Origin: JAKAGZ01 sp035266865 | Lineage (GTDB): Bacteria; Bacteroidota; Ignavibacteria; Ignavibacteriales; Ignavibacteriaceae | Assembly: GCA_035266865.1 (NCBI GenBank) | Contig: DATFMR010000040.1 | Span: 1 to 64,000 of the forward strand | DNA: 64,000 bases | Reading direction: 5' to 3' | Shown: positions 35,516 to 44,417 of the stretch, piece by piece | Layout of the letters: each line of letters opens with the position of its first letter | Numbering within the stretch: the first letter of the stretch is position 1 | Notes under the pieces: generated by a model | What the model was told of the DNA's origin: nothing | Seen by the model: the letters and a program-made list of their open reading frames with translations, nothing else | Database searches by the model: none | Made by a program: the position numbers and the translations under genes

Positions 35516-37125
35516 TTGAATTCTTCCAGTTTATATTTTATAAATGCTATTCCGTTATTTATTTCCGGTTTATGGCATTGAATACATTTCAGTTTTGAAT
35601 GCCCCCCTTTTAAACTAAATTTAGTTTTTTCGTGATCAAATTTTACCGGATTCCAGTTCTCATATAAATGGCAAGTCGTACAGTCAGTTTTTCCACTAAC
35701 TTTAAATTGCCCCATGTGAATATCGTTATGGCAGCTTTCACAACCTGACTTTAGAGAAGAGAATTTATAACCAATTTTATTTTCAGAATTTATGTACATA
35801 TGACAATTTCTGCAGGCTAGTGATCTATGTTTTCCCTCCAGTTTAAAACTGGTTTTTGAATGATCAAAGTTTATTTTAGTCCAGCTGTCAGCAAGGTGAC
35901 AATTTTCGCAGGCATTATTGCCCAGAAAATTTTTGCTTATTTCATTACCATGAACATTTTGATGACAACCAATACATTTTTCCGATTTAAAAGTAAAATT
36001 CCATTCTTTAGTTTTATGGTGACAGCTATTACAAGATACAGCCAGATGGCTGCCTGAAAGTGTAAATTTTGTAGTTGAATGATTTTCAATCGTAAAAGTT
36101 GACGGGCTAAATCCATAAACATCATGGCACTTACTACAGTCCTGCAAAACTTTATTTTTAGTAAACTGGCCTTTATGATAATCCTTGTGGCAGTCTGTGC
36201 AGAATTTGTGTTTCGGTCTTGATGCCAGGTTACTTCCGTGACAATCAGAACATTTAACACTTATATGTTTACCGAGCAAAGGAAATGTTGTTTTATTATG
36301 ATTAAAAGATGAGGTAGTAATATTTTTAAATCCTGATGTGTTATGACAACTTTCGCAGTTGCTACCAAACCTGCCTTTATGGACATCCTTATGGCACGAA
36401 GTACACCTATTAAAAATCAATCCTTTGAAAACCTGGAATTTTTTGCCGTTTAATTTTTCTATTTTGTGACATTTCACACAGTCAATCTGAATATGTTTGC
36501 CGGTTAGTTTGAATAGTGCCGTATCATGATTAAATAAAGCTGCTTGTTTAAAGGATTCAGTATTATGGCAATTGCCACATTTATTTTCCAGAGTGTTTTG
36601 ATGAACATCTTCATGACAACTAATACAGTTTGTGCTTAATCCCAAGTATGTAGTTTTTCTTTTTTTCAAATCAGGATCTTTAATAAATTTAGATTGATGA
36701 CACTTTTTACATTCTGTCTTTAGATGCTTCCCCGTAAGTATAAATCCGGTACTCGCATGCTCAAATTTATTCTCGTCAATATTAACTATCCGGAAATTTC
36801 TGCCGTTATGTTCACTATGACACGATGCGCATTCTTTTCCTTTTACTTTTTTGCTTGAATGAAATCCAGTATTACTATCAATTAAATTTTGAATTTCCTT
36901 ATGACAATTCAGACATTTAGAATTTGTGGCCTTTTCTCCTAATTCATGACAATTAGTACAATTACTTATTCCTTCCAGTTTGGAATGAGCAGTTGTTAAA
37001 TCCCCGGGCGAAATTTGAGCCTCAATGTTATTGCTGAAAATAAAAAATATTACAGCCAGAAGTATCCAGCATAATTTTAATTTTCGGTTATCTTTTAAAT
37101 TAAAAATTATTATTCCCCGCTGCAT
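35494..37125 (-). CDS. Multiheme c-type cytochrome, 20 CXXCH motifs
   Basis: 543 residues. A hydrophobic signal segment (about 16-35, LCWILLAVIFFIFS, ending NNIEAQ) and 20 CXXCH motifs spread evenly to the last residues (FKCSNCHS). Recurrent FDHxxTxFxLxGKH phrases supply histidines, as in the neighbour cytochrome, so the two are related though only the other has strong DNA repeats. Probably periplasmic or surface exposed. It overlaps the downstream cytochrome by 22 bases. A 325-base gap separates it from the flavoprotein gene, so it may have its own promoter. Confidence 0.92.
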   Translation of the reverse strand: MQRGIIIFNLKDNRKLKLCWILLAVIFFIFSNNIEAQISPGDLTTAHSKLEGISNCTNCHELGEKATNSKCLNCHKEIQNLIDSNTGFHSSKKVKGKECASCHSEHNGRNFRIVNIDENKFEHASTGFILTGKHLKTECKKCHQSKFIKDPDLKKRKTTYLGLSTNCISCHEDVHQNTLENKCGNCHNTESFKQAALFNHDTALFKLTGKHIQIDCVKCHKIEKLNGKKFQVFKGLIFNRCTSCHKDVHKGRFGSNCESCHNTSGFKNITTSSFNHNKTTFPLLGKHISVKCSDCHGSNLASRPKHKFCTDCHKDYHKGQFTKNKVLQDCSKCHDVYGFSPSTFTIENHSTTKFTLSGSHLAVSCNSCHHKTKEWNFTFKSEKCIGCHQNVHGNEISKNFLGNNACENCHLADSWTKINFDHSKTSFKLEGKHRSLACRNCHMYINSENKIGYKFSSLKSGCESCHNDIHMGQFKVSGKTDCTTCHLYENWNPVKFDHEKTKFSLKGGHSKLKCIQCHKPEINNGIAFIKYKLEEFKCSNCHS

Positions 37126-37450
37126 TAAGCGTTATTTTTCTTTTAGACTTTGTATTGATATAAATAATACGAATAATTTGTAAAAATTATTTTGGCTCTA
37201 CCTGCAGGATTATTTTGGAATCTGAAATGTCAAACTATTGAAACATTAATTTCCCCATTTAATGACAATAATTAAGCCATAATTTAATAAGCTGTTATCA
37301 AACAAAAAGTTAGGAGCATTTGGCGAATCGGTAATAATTACCGGCGTTATGCCGAAATTTTTTCGCTCATATTGATTTTTTTTCACAAATAATGGTTTTA
37401 ATTATTTTCGAAAGAATCGCAAAATAAATATTTCGAACCACAATAGAATT
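37126..37450. promoter_or_regulatory. Intergenic region with operator-like palindrome upstream of the cytochromes
   Basis: This 325-base gap precedes the 20-heme cytochrome. At 37329-37343 there is a perfect palindrome with arms CGGTAAT and ATTACCG and a one-base centre, about 205 bases upstream of the ATG. Nothing else specific is visible apart from AT-rich sequence. It probably holds the promoter of the cytochrome-barrel transcript. Confidence 0.4.
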
Positions 37451-38788
37451 CTATTTTTCATGTTTCAATAAAGCATCGCCAAATTTTTTAGTAATATTAA
37501 TTCCAATTTTAGAAAGAAAATCTGCAGGCAATTCGCCGCCTGCAAATATATATACCAGATCATTGGAAATATTTTTTTCTGTTTCAATATCTTTTCTTAT
37601 TAGGGTTACTTCGTTGTCCCTGATTTCTTTAACTTCTGAGTTGTAAATAATTTTTAATTTATTTGATTTTTCCGCTAATTTTATTTTTTCAAGATTTTTA
37701 GGTTTCAGCCTTGCAAAAACATCTTTCCTATAGGAAATAGTTACTTCATTTTTTTCTTCCACAAGCAACAGCGCCGATTCAATAGCAGAATCGCCACCTC
37801 CCACAATTAATATCTTTTTGTTAGTTATTAATTCAGGTTCAATTAGTCGGTAGGAAACTTTTTCTTTACTTTCTCCGGGTACATTTAATTTCCTGGGAGA
37901 GCCTCTTCTGCCAATTGCAATTAACACTCCGGTAGACGAGTATTCTTTTTTGGAAGTTTTGATTAAAAAATGATCCGGATGTTTTTCTATTTCCTGAACC
38001 TTTTCATTTTCATTAATTTTAATCTGATTTTTGGAAAGTACTTCATTCCAAAGTTGTAATAATTCTGATTTTGATGTTTCAGATAATTTAACTTTTCCGT
38101 AAAGCGGCAGATACATCGGATTTGTCATAACTATTTTTTTTCTTGGAAAATTTGATACAGTTCCTCCAAGTGTGTCTTGCTCAAAGGTTATATGTCTCAA
38201 TCCACTCTTTTCAGCTGTAAGTGTTGCGGAAATTCCGGCAGGTCCGCTGCCTACAATCACAAGATCAAAATCTGTTTTACCGTTGAGTTTTTTTCTTTTT
38301 ACAAAATTCTCTACAGCCTGCTTCCCCTGTTCAACAGCATTTTTAATCAATCCCATTCCCCCTAACTCGCCGGCAATAAAAATTCCAGGAACATTAGTTT
38401 CAAAATTCGGACTAACATGTGGAAGATCAACTCCTCTCTTTTCAGTACCAATACATAATGTGATTGCCTGGACAGGGCAAGCATGAAAACATGCTCCGTG
38501 ACCAACACATCTTGAGGTATTTATTGGATGTGCCTGACCGTTAATAAGTCCCAGGATATCTTTTTCCGGACAGGCTGCAATACAGGCACCGCTTCCAATG
38601 CAGGTCTCAGTATCTACAACAGGATGCAAGGAAACAGGCTCATAAATTCCATATTCTTTTGCTTTTTGAATTTTGGATGAAGTTTCTCTCGATTTTTTTT
38701 GACCGTGCTTTAGGTAAAAATAGAAAATCAATGCTACAATTAAAAACATTATAGCATATACAATAATATTTTCTAAAATTACTTCCAT
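37451..38788 (-). CDS. Membrane-anchored ferredoxin / FAD-dependent pyridine-nucleotide oxidoreductase
   Basis: 445 residues. One N-terminal helix (about 8-27), a ferredoxin-like domain (about 55-110) and a thioredoxin-reductase-fold flavoprotein with FAD motif GSGPAG (180-185) and NAD(P)H motif VGGGDSA (about 329-335). Both iron-sulphur motifs have only three cysteines: CIGSGACIAACP (63, 69, 73) and CVGHGACFHACP (94, 100, 104). The CxxC redox pair of thioredoxin reductase is absent. It probably moves electrons between NAD(P)H and a membrane or periplasmic chain. The stop of the TPR gene is ten bases upstream. Confidence 0.85.
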   Translation of the reverse strand: MEVILENIIVYAIMFLIVALIFYFYLKHGQKKSRETSSKIQKAKEYGIYEPVSLHPVVDTETCIGSGACIAACPEKDILGLINGQAHPINTSRCVGHGACFHACPVQAITLCIGTEKRGVDLPHVSPNFETNVPGIFIAGELGGMGLIKNAVEQGKQAVENFVKRKKLNGKTDFDLVIVGSGPAGISATLTAEKSGLRHITFEQDTLGGTVSNFPRKKIVMTNPMYLPLYGKVKLSETSKSELLQLWNEVLSKNQIKINENEKVQEIEKHPDHFLIKTSKKEYSSTGVLIAIGRRGSPRKLNVPGESKEKVSYRLIEPELITNKKILIVGGGDSAIESALLLVEEKNEVTISYRKDVFARLKPKNLEKIKLAEKSNKLKIIYNSEVKEIRDNEVTLIRKDIETEKNISNDLVYIFAGGELPADFLSKIGINITKKFGDALLKHEK

Positions 38789-38798
38789 AAAGTCTTAC

Positions 38799-39401
38799 TT
38801 ATAATTTTTCTAATGAGGAAGAAGCCAGTTTGGCAATTTCAGTTCCCGGATTATTGGCAATAATATCATTCCAGTATTTTTTTGCCTTTTCGAAATTTCC
38901 CCTGGTTGCAGAGATTGCTCCAAGATTATAAAACGCCTGCGGGTCTTTTTTATTGTATAATAAAATTAATTTCGTCTCTTCTTCAGCTTTATCTAAATTT
39001 CCCTGACTATAGTAAATATACGTAAGTGAAAAATGTATATCTGCTCTTTTGGGATCAACTTTTAATATTTTTTCGTAAAGCGGCAACGCATTTAATGGCT
39101 GATGGGCCGCCAATAAAAAATCAGCATATTCTTTAATTGTTAAAGTATCATTAGGATTTTTTTTAAGCGTTGTTTTAAACTCTTCAATCCTGCGGTTTAC
39201 AGTTTCTGAGACATTATCTTTGCCTGGTGTACTGCCAGGAGTTCTTAAACTACTATGAATATCGTCCTGTGGAATTTCCTGATCCTGAATATTTCCTGCA
39301 GTACTAGGTTTTATAGTTTTTGTATCCTGTGAAGAAATGACCAGGAAAAGAATTAAAGCGGCAATTAATATTACATATATATATGCGGGTTTTATTTTCA
39401 T
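38799..39401 (-). CDS. Membrane-anchored TPR protein
   Basis: 200 residues. An N-terminal helix (about 6-24, YVILIAALILFLVI), a Ser/Thr/Pro-rich linker and three or four TPR units (about 75-195, for example ADIHFSLTYIYYSQGNLDKA). Anchored TPR proteins of this form occur in cytochrome c maturation (NrfG/CcmH type) and in multi-subunit oxidoreductase assembly; its place between a cytochrome b-like and a flavoprotein gene fits such a role. Ten bases separate it from each neighbour. Confidence 0.75.
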   Translation of the reverse strand: MKIKPAYIYVILIAALILFLVISSQDTKTIKPSTAGNIQDQEIPQDDIHSSLRTPGSTPGKDNVSETVNRRIEEFKTTLKKNPNDTLTIKEYADFLLAAHQPLNALPLYEKILKVDPKRADIHFSLTYIYYSQGNLDKAEEETKLILLYNKKDPQAFYNLGAISATRGNFEKAKKYWNDIIANNPGTEIAKLASSSLEKL

Positions 39402-39411
39402 TTACAAACCT

Positions 39412-40296
39412 TTAAAAAATCCATTTATAGCCAAATATAATAGTAATAGAAACGTGAACCAGCATTATTACAAACATTGTAATAGCAAAAGGCAAATGAA
39501 CAATATGCCAGTATTTAAACAAGCGCTGCATGGATCGAAGCATACCGATTCTTCTATTCAGAATTATTTTTGATTTAATAATATTTATTATTTCATTAAG
39601 CTGTTTTCCCCGCGTTCCTTTTGCAGATATTCTCCTTTTTAATTTCATTAGCCTGAATTTCATTCTAAAATATTCTTTTATTACTATAAAAATATTTAAG
39701 GCTGCCGTTTTATCTGAATAATTGTTTCTGGAAAACATAGCTTCAATCTGGTCGATGATCATATCATCTACATTATAAACATTGAATTTTTTTCTTAACA
39801 TATAAGTAAGATCACCGCTAATTTCATTCAATTCATTTGCACCGACTTCCTGCCCCTGAATGGTATGGGGAATCTGAATATAAATAAATCGGCCGATCAC
39901 ACCGCTTAAAACTACTGCAACCATACTCCAGAAACTTACTGCAACAATTCCGCCAAATTTAAAGGCCGTATGATATAGCACAAGAACCGGGCCAAGAGTA
40001 CACAAAAATATATGTAATTCAAGCCAGTACTTTAAATATCCAAAATTAACCAGCCTTCGGCTTCTTTTCCTTATCATATAAACAGCCACTCCTAGAATCA
40101 TCATTATTGTACCAACAATTCCCAGGCCATGTCCAATTATTCCGCTCGGTTTTAAAAGATTATGTTGAGTGGTGAAAAATCTTTCTGCTAAGGGAGTGTT
40201 GTAATATTGATATCCGTTTATACCAAGAATTGCAGTGACTGATATGCCGACGACAAAGAAAAGAGTTACATAAATAGTATGAATTGATTTATTCAT
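39412..40296 (-). CDS. Cytochrome b-like integral membrane protein
   Basis: 294 residues with about five membrane helices: near 9-28, 55-75, 88-108, 118-140 and a last one at about 270-290, with a basic cytoplasmic stretch between. Histidines placed in or next to helices (GHGLG, ELHIFL, LYHTAF, YWHIVHLPFA, MLVHVSI) are consistent with two b hemes, as in quinol-oxidising cytochrome b subunits. It is first in the cluster leading to the TPR, flavoprotein and multiheme genes. Probable electron entry from the quinone pool (inference); no exact family assigned. Confidence 0.68.
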   Translation of the reverse strand: MNKSIHTIYVTLFFVVGISVTAILGINGYQYYNTPLAERFFTTQHNLLKPSGIIGHGLGIVGTIMMILGVAVYMIRKRSRRLVNFGYLKYWLELHIFLCTLGPVLVLYHTAFKFGGIVAVSFWSMVAVVLSGVIGRFIYIQIPHTIQGQEVGANELNEISGDLTYMLRKKFNVYNVDDMIIDQIEAMFSRNNYSDKTAALNIFIVIKEYFRMKFRLMKLKRRISAKGTRGKQLNEIINIIKSKIILNRRIGMLRSMQRLFKYWHIVHLPFAITMFVIMLVHVSITIIFGYKWIF

Positions 40297-40423
40297 TAAT
40301 CCTTCGGTTTATAAAAAAATAAATTTGTTAATAACACAAATATTAAAAAAGGGATTTTTATTTGACTCATTTACCGAAAGTTAGAAGGTAATATAAAATT
40401 ACCTTCCTTATAAAGACTAGGCT

Positions 40424-40729
40424 CTAATTTTCTGAAATTTCATATAAAGTAGAATACTTAGTAGAATTATCCACAGTCATATCGCTAATTTTTGTTATCA
40501 GAATATTTATACGTTCATTTTCACTATCATCTGCTTCTTCGTAGGCCTGGGCAGAACTATATGTATAAATTTCCTCAAAATTGTTTGCTTTTCCTTTTAC
40601 TTCATAAACCGAATAACTTTCAAGGCCATCAGTTTTTAAAACATTTTTTAATTCTTTTATAACACTTAAGTATTCATCTTTTTTGTCAGATTGAATTTCG
40701 TATCTAATACTTAAAAGTACTTTTCCCAT
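40424..40729 (-). CDS. Hypothetical protein, possible ABM-like dimeric alpha/beta-barrel fold
   Basis: 101 residues, soluble. The opening MGKVLLSIRYEIQSDKKDEYL and the YSVYEVKG...FEEIYTY pattern resemble antibiotic-biosynthesis-monooxygenase/NIPSNAP-like ferredoxin folds, but this is only a structural impression. It lies 11 bases after dapF with GGAG seven bases before its ATG, so it is probably co-transcribed with dapF. Confidence 0.55.
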   Translation of the reverse strand: MGKVLLSIRYEIQSDKKDEYLSVIKELKNVLKTDGLESYSVYEVKGKANNFEEIYTYSSAQAYEEADDSENERINILITKISDMTVDNSTKYSTLYEISEN

Positions 40730-40740
40730 TTATGCTCCGC

Positions 40741-41610
40741 TTAATTTAGAAAATTTGTTGAATGAATTTCACCGGCGAACACTGTTTTTACCGGTCCCGT
40801 TAAAGTAAGATCATTAATATTTTCCCCCTGGCCGTCAAAATTTACAATTAATTCGTCTCCACCGTAAGTAATCAAATGCACAGGTGATACAATTTCTGCA
40901 ATTTTATTTGCTATAATTGCAGCCGCTGCATTACCAGTACCGCATGCAAGAGTCTCGTTTTCAACCCCCCTTTCATATGTCCTGATAAAAACTTTATCTT
41001 TTTGTATATCAATAAAGTTTACGTTAGTTCCTCCAGGTGTAAATTCCGGAAGGTTTCTGATTTCTTTTCCAATTTTGGTTACTGGTAATTCATTAATATT
41101 TGTATAACCGGAATTTAAATGTTTAGGATCTTTCAGAACTTCCTGAATCTTAATTACAACGTGCGGAGATCCGGTATTTACATAGTTTGCATTTATTAAT
41201 TGACCACCTGCTTTTACTTTAAAGTTAAATTTAAAATCTTTTGGCTCGCCAAAATAAAATTTGACCTTATTTTCGTTTAAAATTTCACCTGAATAAGGAA
41301 CACCGTTTGAAAGAAAATTTGCTTTCTTATTTTGTACCCTATTTATAGATTCTGCAAACTTAATAGCACAACGGGCGCCATTTCCGCATAGACTTCCTGT
41401 TGATCCGTCTGCATTAAAATATTCCATTACAAAATCAAAATTATCAGATCCAGAAATTGTAATTACACCATCGGCACCTATCCCATTCCTTCGATCACAA
41501 AGCTTTTTTATCGAATCAGAATTCAATAAAAGACCCGGGTTCTTATTCTTATCAAACATGATAAAATCATTTCCGGCGCCGGACATTTTTACAAAAAAAA
41601 AGCTTTTCAT
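40741..41610 (-). CDS. dapF: Diaminopimelate epimerase
   Basis: 289 residues. The two catalytic cysteines sit in LCGNGARCA (Cys75) and LACGTGNAA (Cys223), and the N-terminal KMSGAGNDF is intact. It interconverts LL- and meso-diaminopimelate for lysine and peptidoglycan, consistent with a Gram-negative DAP cell wall. The N-terminus is a poor-RBS ATG at 41610, but the conserved FVKMSGAGND starts within ten residues of it. Confidence 0.96.
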   Translation of the reverse strand: MKSFFFVKMSGAGNDFIMFDKNKNPGLLLNSDSIKKLCDRRNGIGADGVITISGSDNFDFVMEYFNADGSTGSLCGNGARCAIKFAESINRVQNKKANFLSNGVPYSGEILNENKVKFYFGEPKDFKFNFKVKAGGQLINANYVNTGSPHVVIKIQEVLKDPKHLNSGYTNINELPVTKIGKEIRNLPEFTPGGTNVNFIDIQKDKVFIRTYERGVENETLACGTGNAAAAIIANKIAEIVSPVHLITYGGDELIVNFDGQGENINDLTLTGPVKTVFAGEIHSTNFLN

Positions 41611-41689
41611 AACAATACAATTTAGCTTAATAGAATCTCCTTTTCAATAGAATTATCTTAGAGCGTAACGAAATATTTTCTGTTTAAAA

Positions 41690-41717
41690 ACAAAAAAGGC
41701 AGCTATTTTTAGCTGCC
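41690..41717 (-). terminator. Terminator after the polysaccharide deacetylase gene
   Basis: GGCAGCT (41698-41704) and AGCTGCC (41711-41717) form a perfect stem with a six-base loop; on the minus strand it is followed by TTTTTTGTTTTT. It lies 25 bases past the gene stop. Confidence 0.9.
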
Positions 41718-41741
41718 TTCAGAGTGATAAGAAATTCTTTT

Positions 41742-43346
41742 TTACTGTGGAATATACGAACGCGTAACATTACCCGCAACCAATGCTTTTATGTTCTCTT
41801 CCAGATTTTGATCTTTTATAACAACAGATGAATTTTGTTTATCAAACAACCAATCATCTATACTGAATGAAGATATTATATTTACATATCTTTTGGCAAT
41901 TAACAATGCATCAGCTGCATTAATGATTCCGTTATTATCAACGTCGCCTGCTTTTTTCTGAAGTTCCGAAAGCGTATCCGTATTTGAATAATATTTCATT
42001 GATAACAAGGCATCCGAAGCATTGACTCCTCCCCATCCGGTTGATTTGGAAATTGTTAAAGAATATGTGCCGGGCAAAATATCCTGAAAATTGAAATTCC
42101 CGTAAAGATCGGTCGTAGTAGACAGAGTATTTCCATTTTGATCAGCCAGTTTTAACATTACATCCGCCAATGGAGTGGAAGATGAATTATCATAGGTTAC
42201 TGTGCCGTAAAAGGTATAATAAATAGAAGAACTATTTTTCAGAATCACATCACCGCCGTCCGGAATTACATTTATTCTTACATATTTTTTATCTGCAACG
42301 GTAAACGCCCCTAACTTTTGTGAATTAAATCCCTGATTGAAATCGACAGAATCCCATGCTGCCGGAACTACTACATCGACTGTAAGAGGAAAATTATAAA
42401 TTGAATTGTCCAGCCCGTCAGTTACCTGAAGTCTTAATTCAGAATCATTTGACACAAGAACTGTAGAGCTAAAATTTTCTCTTTCTTTAATATATTTAGT
42501 AACATTACCTGCTGTTTCAACCCAAAGGCTATCATTATCGGATTTCTCTTTAAGCCAGGAACAAAATGCATTCAGCCATTCGCTTGACATAGGATACCAG
42601 TCGCCTCTAGCAACAGCATCCGGGATTTGAGAAAATGGTAAAACTTCATGAGCAAATAGCATTCCCCACTGGCCGTTTGTTATCGCATTTTGAACCCAGG
42701 TTTCCGCCTGGTTTAGTTCATCAAGATCGTCATTGGTTGAATTACGTGGAGTATTAAATTGCACTTCGTATGATTTTAATCTTGTCCAGTCCGAGGTTGA
42801 AGGGTCCGCATTATTAGCAAGATTACCTCCTACTCTGGAATCAACATAGTATTGACCTGCCAGATTTCGCACATTGGCATTTGTCGTTGTAAATGGATAG
42901 GCAAATGATATTACTTTATCACCAGGGACATTCTGTTCTATTGCTATTTTCGATTGATAAATTTCATATGCAGCTGTTCCTGCTGTATTTATATCCCCAA
43001 TATTAATTTTTGTCAGGTCAGGATGAGTGACGGTATGAGCAGCTATTTCATGTCCTTCTGCAGCCATTTCAGCAAATTCTTCCCAGGTACCATATCTCCA
43101 GATTTTTTCTTCTCCCTGGTGAACCAGGCTTCCGGTAATAACAAAAAATGTTCCGTTGAATCCGTAGGAGTTCAGAATGGGTCTCGCGTTATTATATTGC
43201 GATTCATAGCCATCATCAAAAGTAAGTGAAAATGCTGCTTTTTTGTCGTTTGCCCACGTTTTAACAATTACGCTGCCTGTCGACTGCGCATTAATTGTTG
43301 CAGTGAGTAATAAAAATATTATGCTGATTCTTTTAATTAAGTTCAT
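41742..43346 (-). CDS. Secreted polysaccharide deacetylase (CE4) with Cna-B-like and dockerin-like domains
   Basis: 534 residues. Signal peptide (ends TINAQ), NodB-type deacetylase domain (about 35-270) with SLTFDDG (Asp44, Asp45) and HTVTH (His104, His108) metal motifs, a middle beta region (about 290-385), a carboxypeptidase-like/Cna-B domain (about 395-440, GNFNFQDILPGTYSL) and a C-terminal dockerin-like pair: GGVNASDALLSMKYY and GDVDNNGIINAADALLIAKR. CE4 enzymes remove N-acetyl groups from chitin, peptidoglycan or xylan. No cohesin is seen in the window, so the dockerin-like part may be a stalk or sorting module. Confidence 0.88.
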   Translation of the reverse strand: MNLIKRISIIFLLLTATINAQSTGSVIVKTWANDKKAAFSLTFDDGYESQYNNARPILNSYGFNGTFFVITGSLVHQGEEKIWRYGTWEEFAEMAAEGHEIAAHTVTHPDLTKINIGDINTAGTAAYEIYQSKIAIEQNVPGDKVISFAYPFTTTNANVRNLAGQYYVDSRVGGNLANNADPSTSDWTRLKSYEVQFNTPRNSTNDDLDELNQAETWVQNAITNGQWGMLFAHEVLPFSQIPDAVARGDWYPMSSEWLNAFCSWLKEKSDNDSLWVETAGNVTKYIKERENFSSTVLVSNDSELRLQVTDGLDNSIYNFPLTVDVVVPAAWDSVDFNQGFNSQKLGAFTVADKKYVRINVIPDGGDVILKNSSSIYYTFYGTVTYDNSSSTPLADVMLKLADQNGNTLSTTTDLYGNFNFQDILPGTYSLTISKSTGWGGVNASDALLSMKYYSNTDTLSELQKKAGDVDNNGIINAADALLIAKRYVNIISSFSIDDWLFDKQNSSVVIKDQNLEENIKALVAGNVTRSYIPQ

Positions 43347-43764
43347 CGATTATTTACCCGAACCGGAAAAAGTATAAATGTGGATTTATTTGAGAAATCC
43401 ATAGCCAAATTGATACATATTTACGGTTCAGTTTTATAAACTTTCTTGTATTTTTGTTAATATTCGTACTTTTTTGGATAATATCCATATTTAAAGTTCA
43501 AATACTCTGCCACAAAAATAGCGGTTTTGTACCCTTTATAATTTCAGAAGCCATTGATCAACTTTTGTTTATCAATTAGTCGCGCTGTTAAACCTACTTA
43601 ATAAGTAAACAGGAATTAACAAAATGCTTTAATAATTAATGCCATTTGCAATAAACATTTATCAAATTATCAGCAAATTTATCCTTCCATACCAAAGAGG
43701 TTTATAAAGTTTCTTTATAAGATTATTATTTACGCGGGTTCAAAAACTTTATAAGGAGGATGCT
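43347..43764 (+). promoter_or_regulatory. 418-base divergent intergenic region with TTATAAAG palindrome
   Basis: No gene found. Close to the downstream start lies a perfect palindrome TTATAAAG-TTT-CTTTATAA (43702-43720). A third half-site CTTTATAA (43746-43753) overlaps the AAGGAGG ribosome-binding region of the next gene. Such placement suits repression or an RNA-level switch; which one is not decidable here. Confidence 0.45.
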
Positions 43765-44178
43765 ATGAAAAAGTATTTTTTAGTTCCTTTGGTCATTACT
43801 CTCCTGCTCGCTTCAACTACTGCATTTGCAGGTTCAAACAAAACAGTTAAAAAGGATGCAATAGTGGATAACCTCAAAGTCGGTTTAACAAGCGATAATT
43901 ATGGATTGAAGGTTAGTTCCGCTTATGTTTTGGGACAACTGGTATCAGATGGTATTATCAATTCTGACGATGCTTCTAAGACAATCATTCCTCTTATGAA
44001 AATAATGAATGACGAAGAATCTGATGAAGCAAGAATTGTGGCAGCATTAGCACTTTATCAACTGGAAAGTGAACGAGGTGCTGTACTTTTTGATTATGCA
44101 GCAAGATATGATAACAGCAAAAGGTTCAGCAGAATCGGTGCTGTCTTATACAGGGCTCATAATGAAAGAAACAAATAA
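43765..44178 (+). CDS. Small secreted alpha-helical protein (HEAT-like)
   Basis: 137 residues. Signal peptide (MKKYFLVPLVITLLLASTTAFA) and a helical mature part with repeat-like helices (GLKVSSAYVLGQLVSDG, EARIVAALALYQLESERGA) reminiscent of HEAT repeats. Strong AAGGAGG site, upstream palindrome and a clear terminator make it a stand-alone, probably well-expressed transcription unit. Function unknown. Confidence 0.72.
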   Translation: MKKYFLVPLVITLLLASTTAFAGSNKTVKKDAIVDNLKVGLTSDNYGLKVSSAYVLGQLVSDGIINSDDASKTIIPLMKIMNDEESDEARIVAALALYQLESERGAVLFDYAARYDNSKRFSRIGAVLYRAHNERNK

Positions 44179-44227
44179 CAATGACAAATTAATAATCCGG
44201 CAATAACAATGAACCCATTAATTTAAG

Positions 44228-44262
44228 GGCTGCCTTGTTTTTCTGAAAGGCAGCCTTTTTTA
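44228..44262 (+). terminator. Rho-independent terminator of the small secreted protein gene
   Basis: GGCTGCCTT (44228-44236) and AAGGCAGCC (44247-44255) form a perfect nine-base stem with a ten-base loop, followed by TTTTTTATTTT. It lies 50 bases after the stop. Confidence 0.93.
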
Positions 44263-44417
44263 TTTTAAATTTTATTATTATTAGCTAACTGTCCATAATC
44301 TAATGATTTAGAATAATTTCAGGCACAAATAGGTAATAATTCTTAATTAAAAAGTAAAATACAGTATAATGTTTTTAACCTCTGAAAAATAGTTTGTTGC
44401 ACTATGAAAATAAATTC

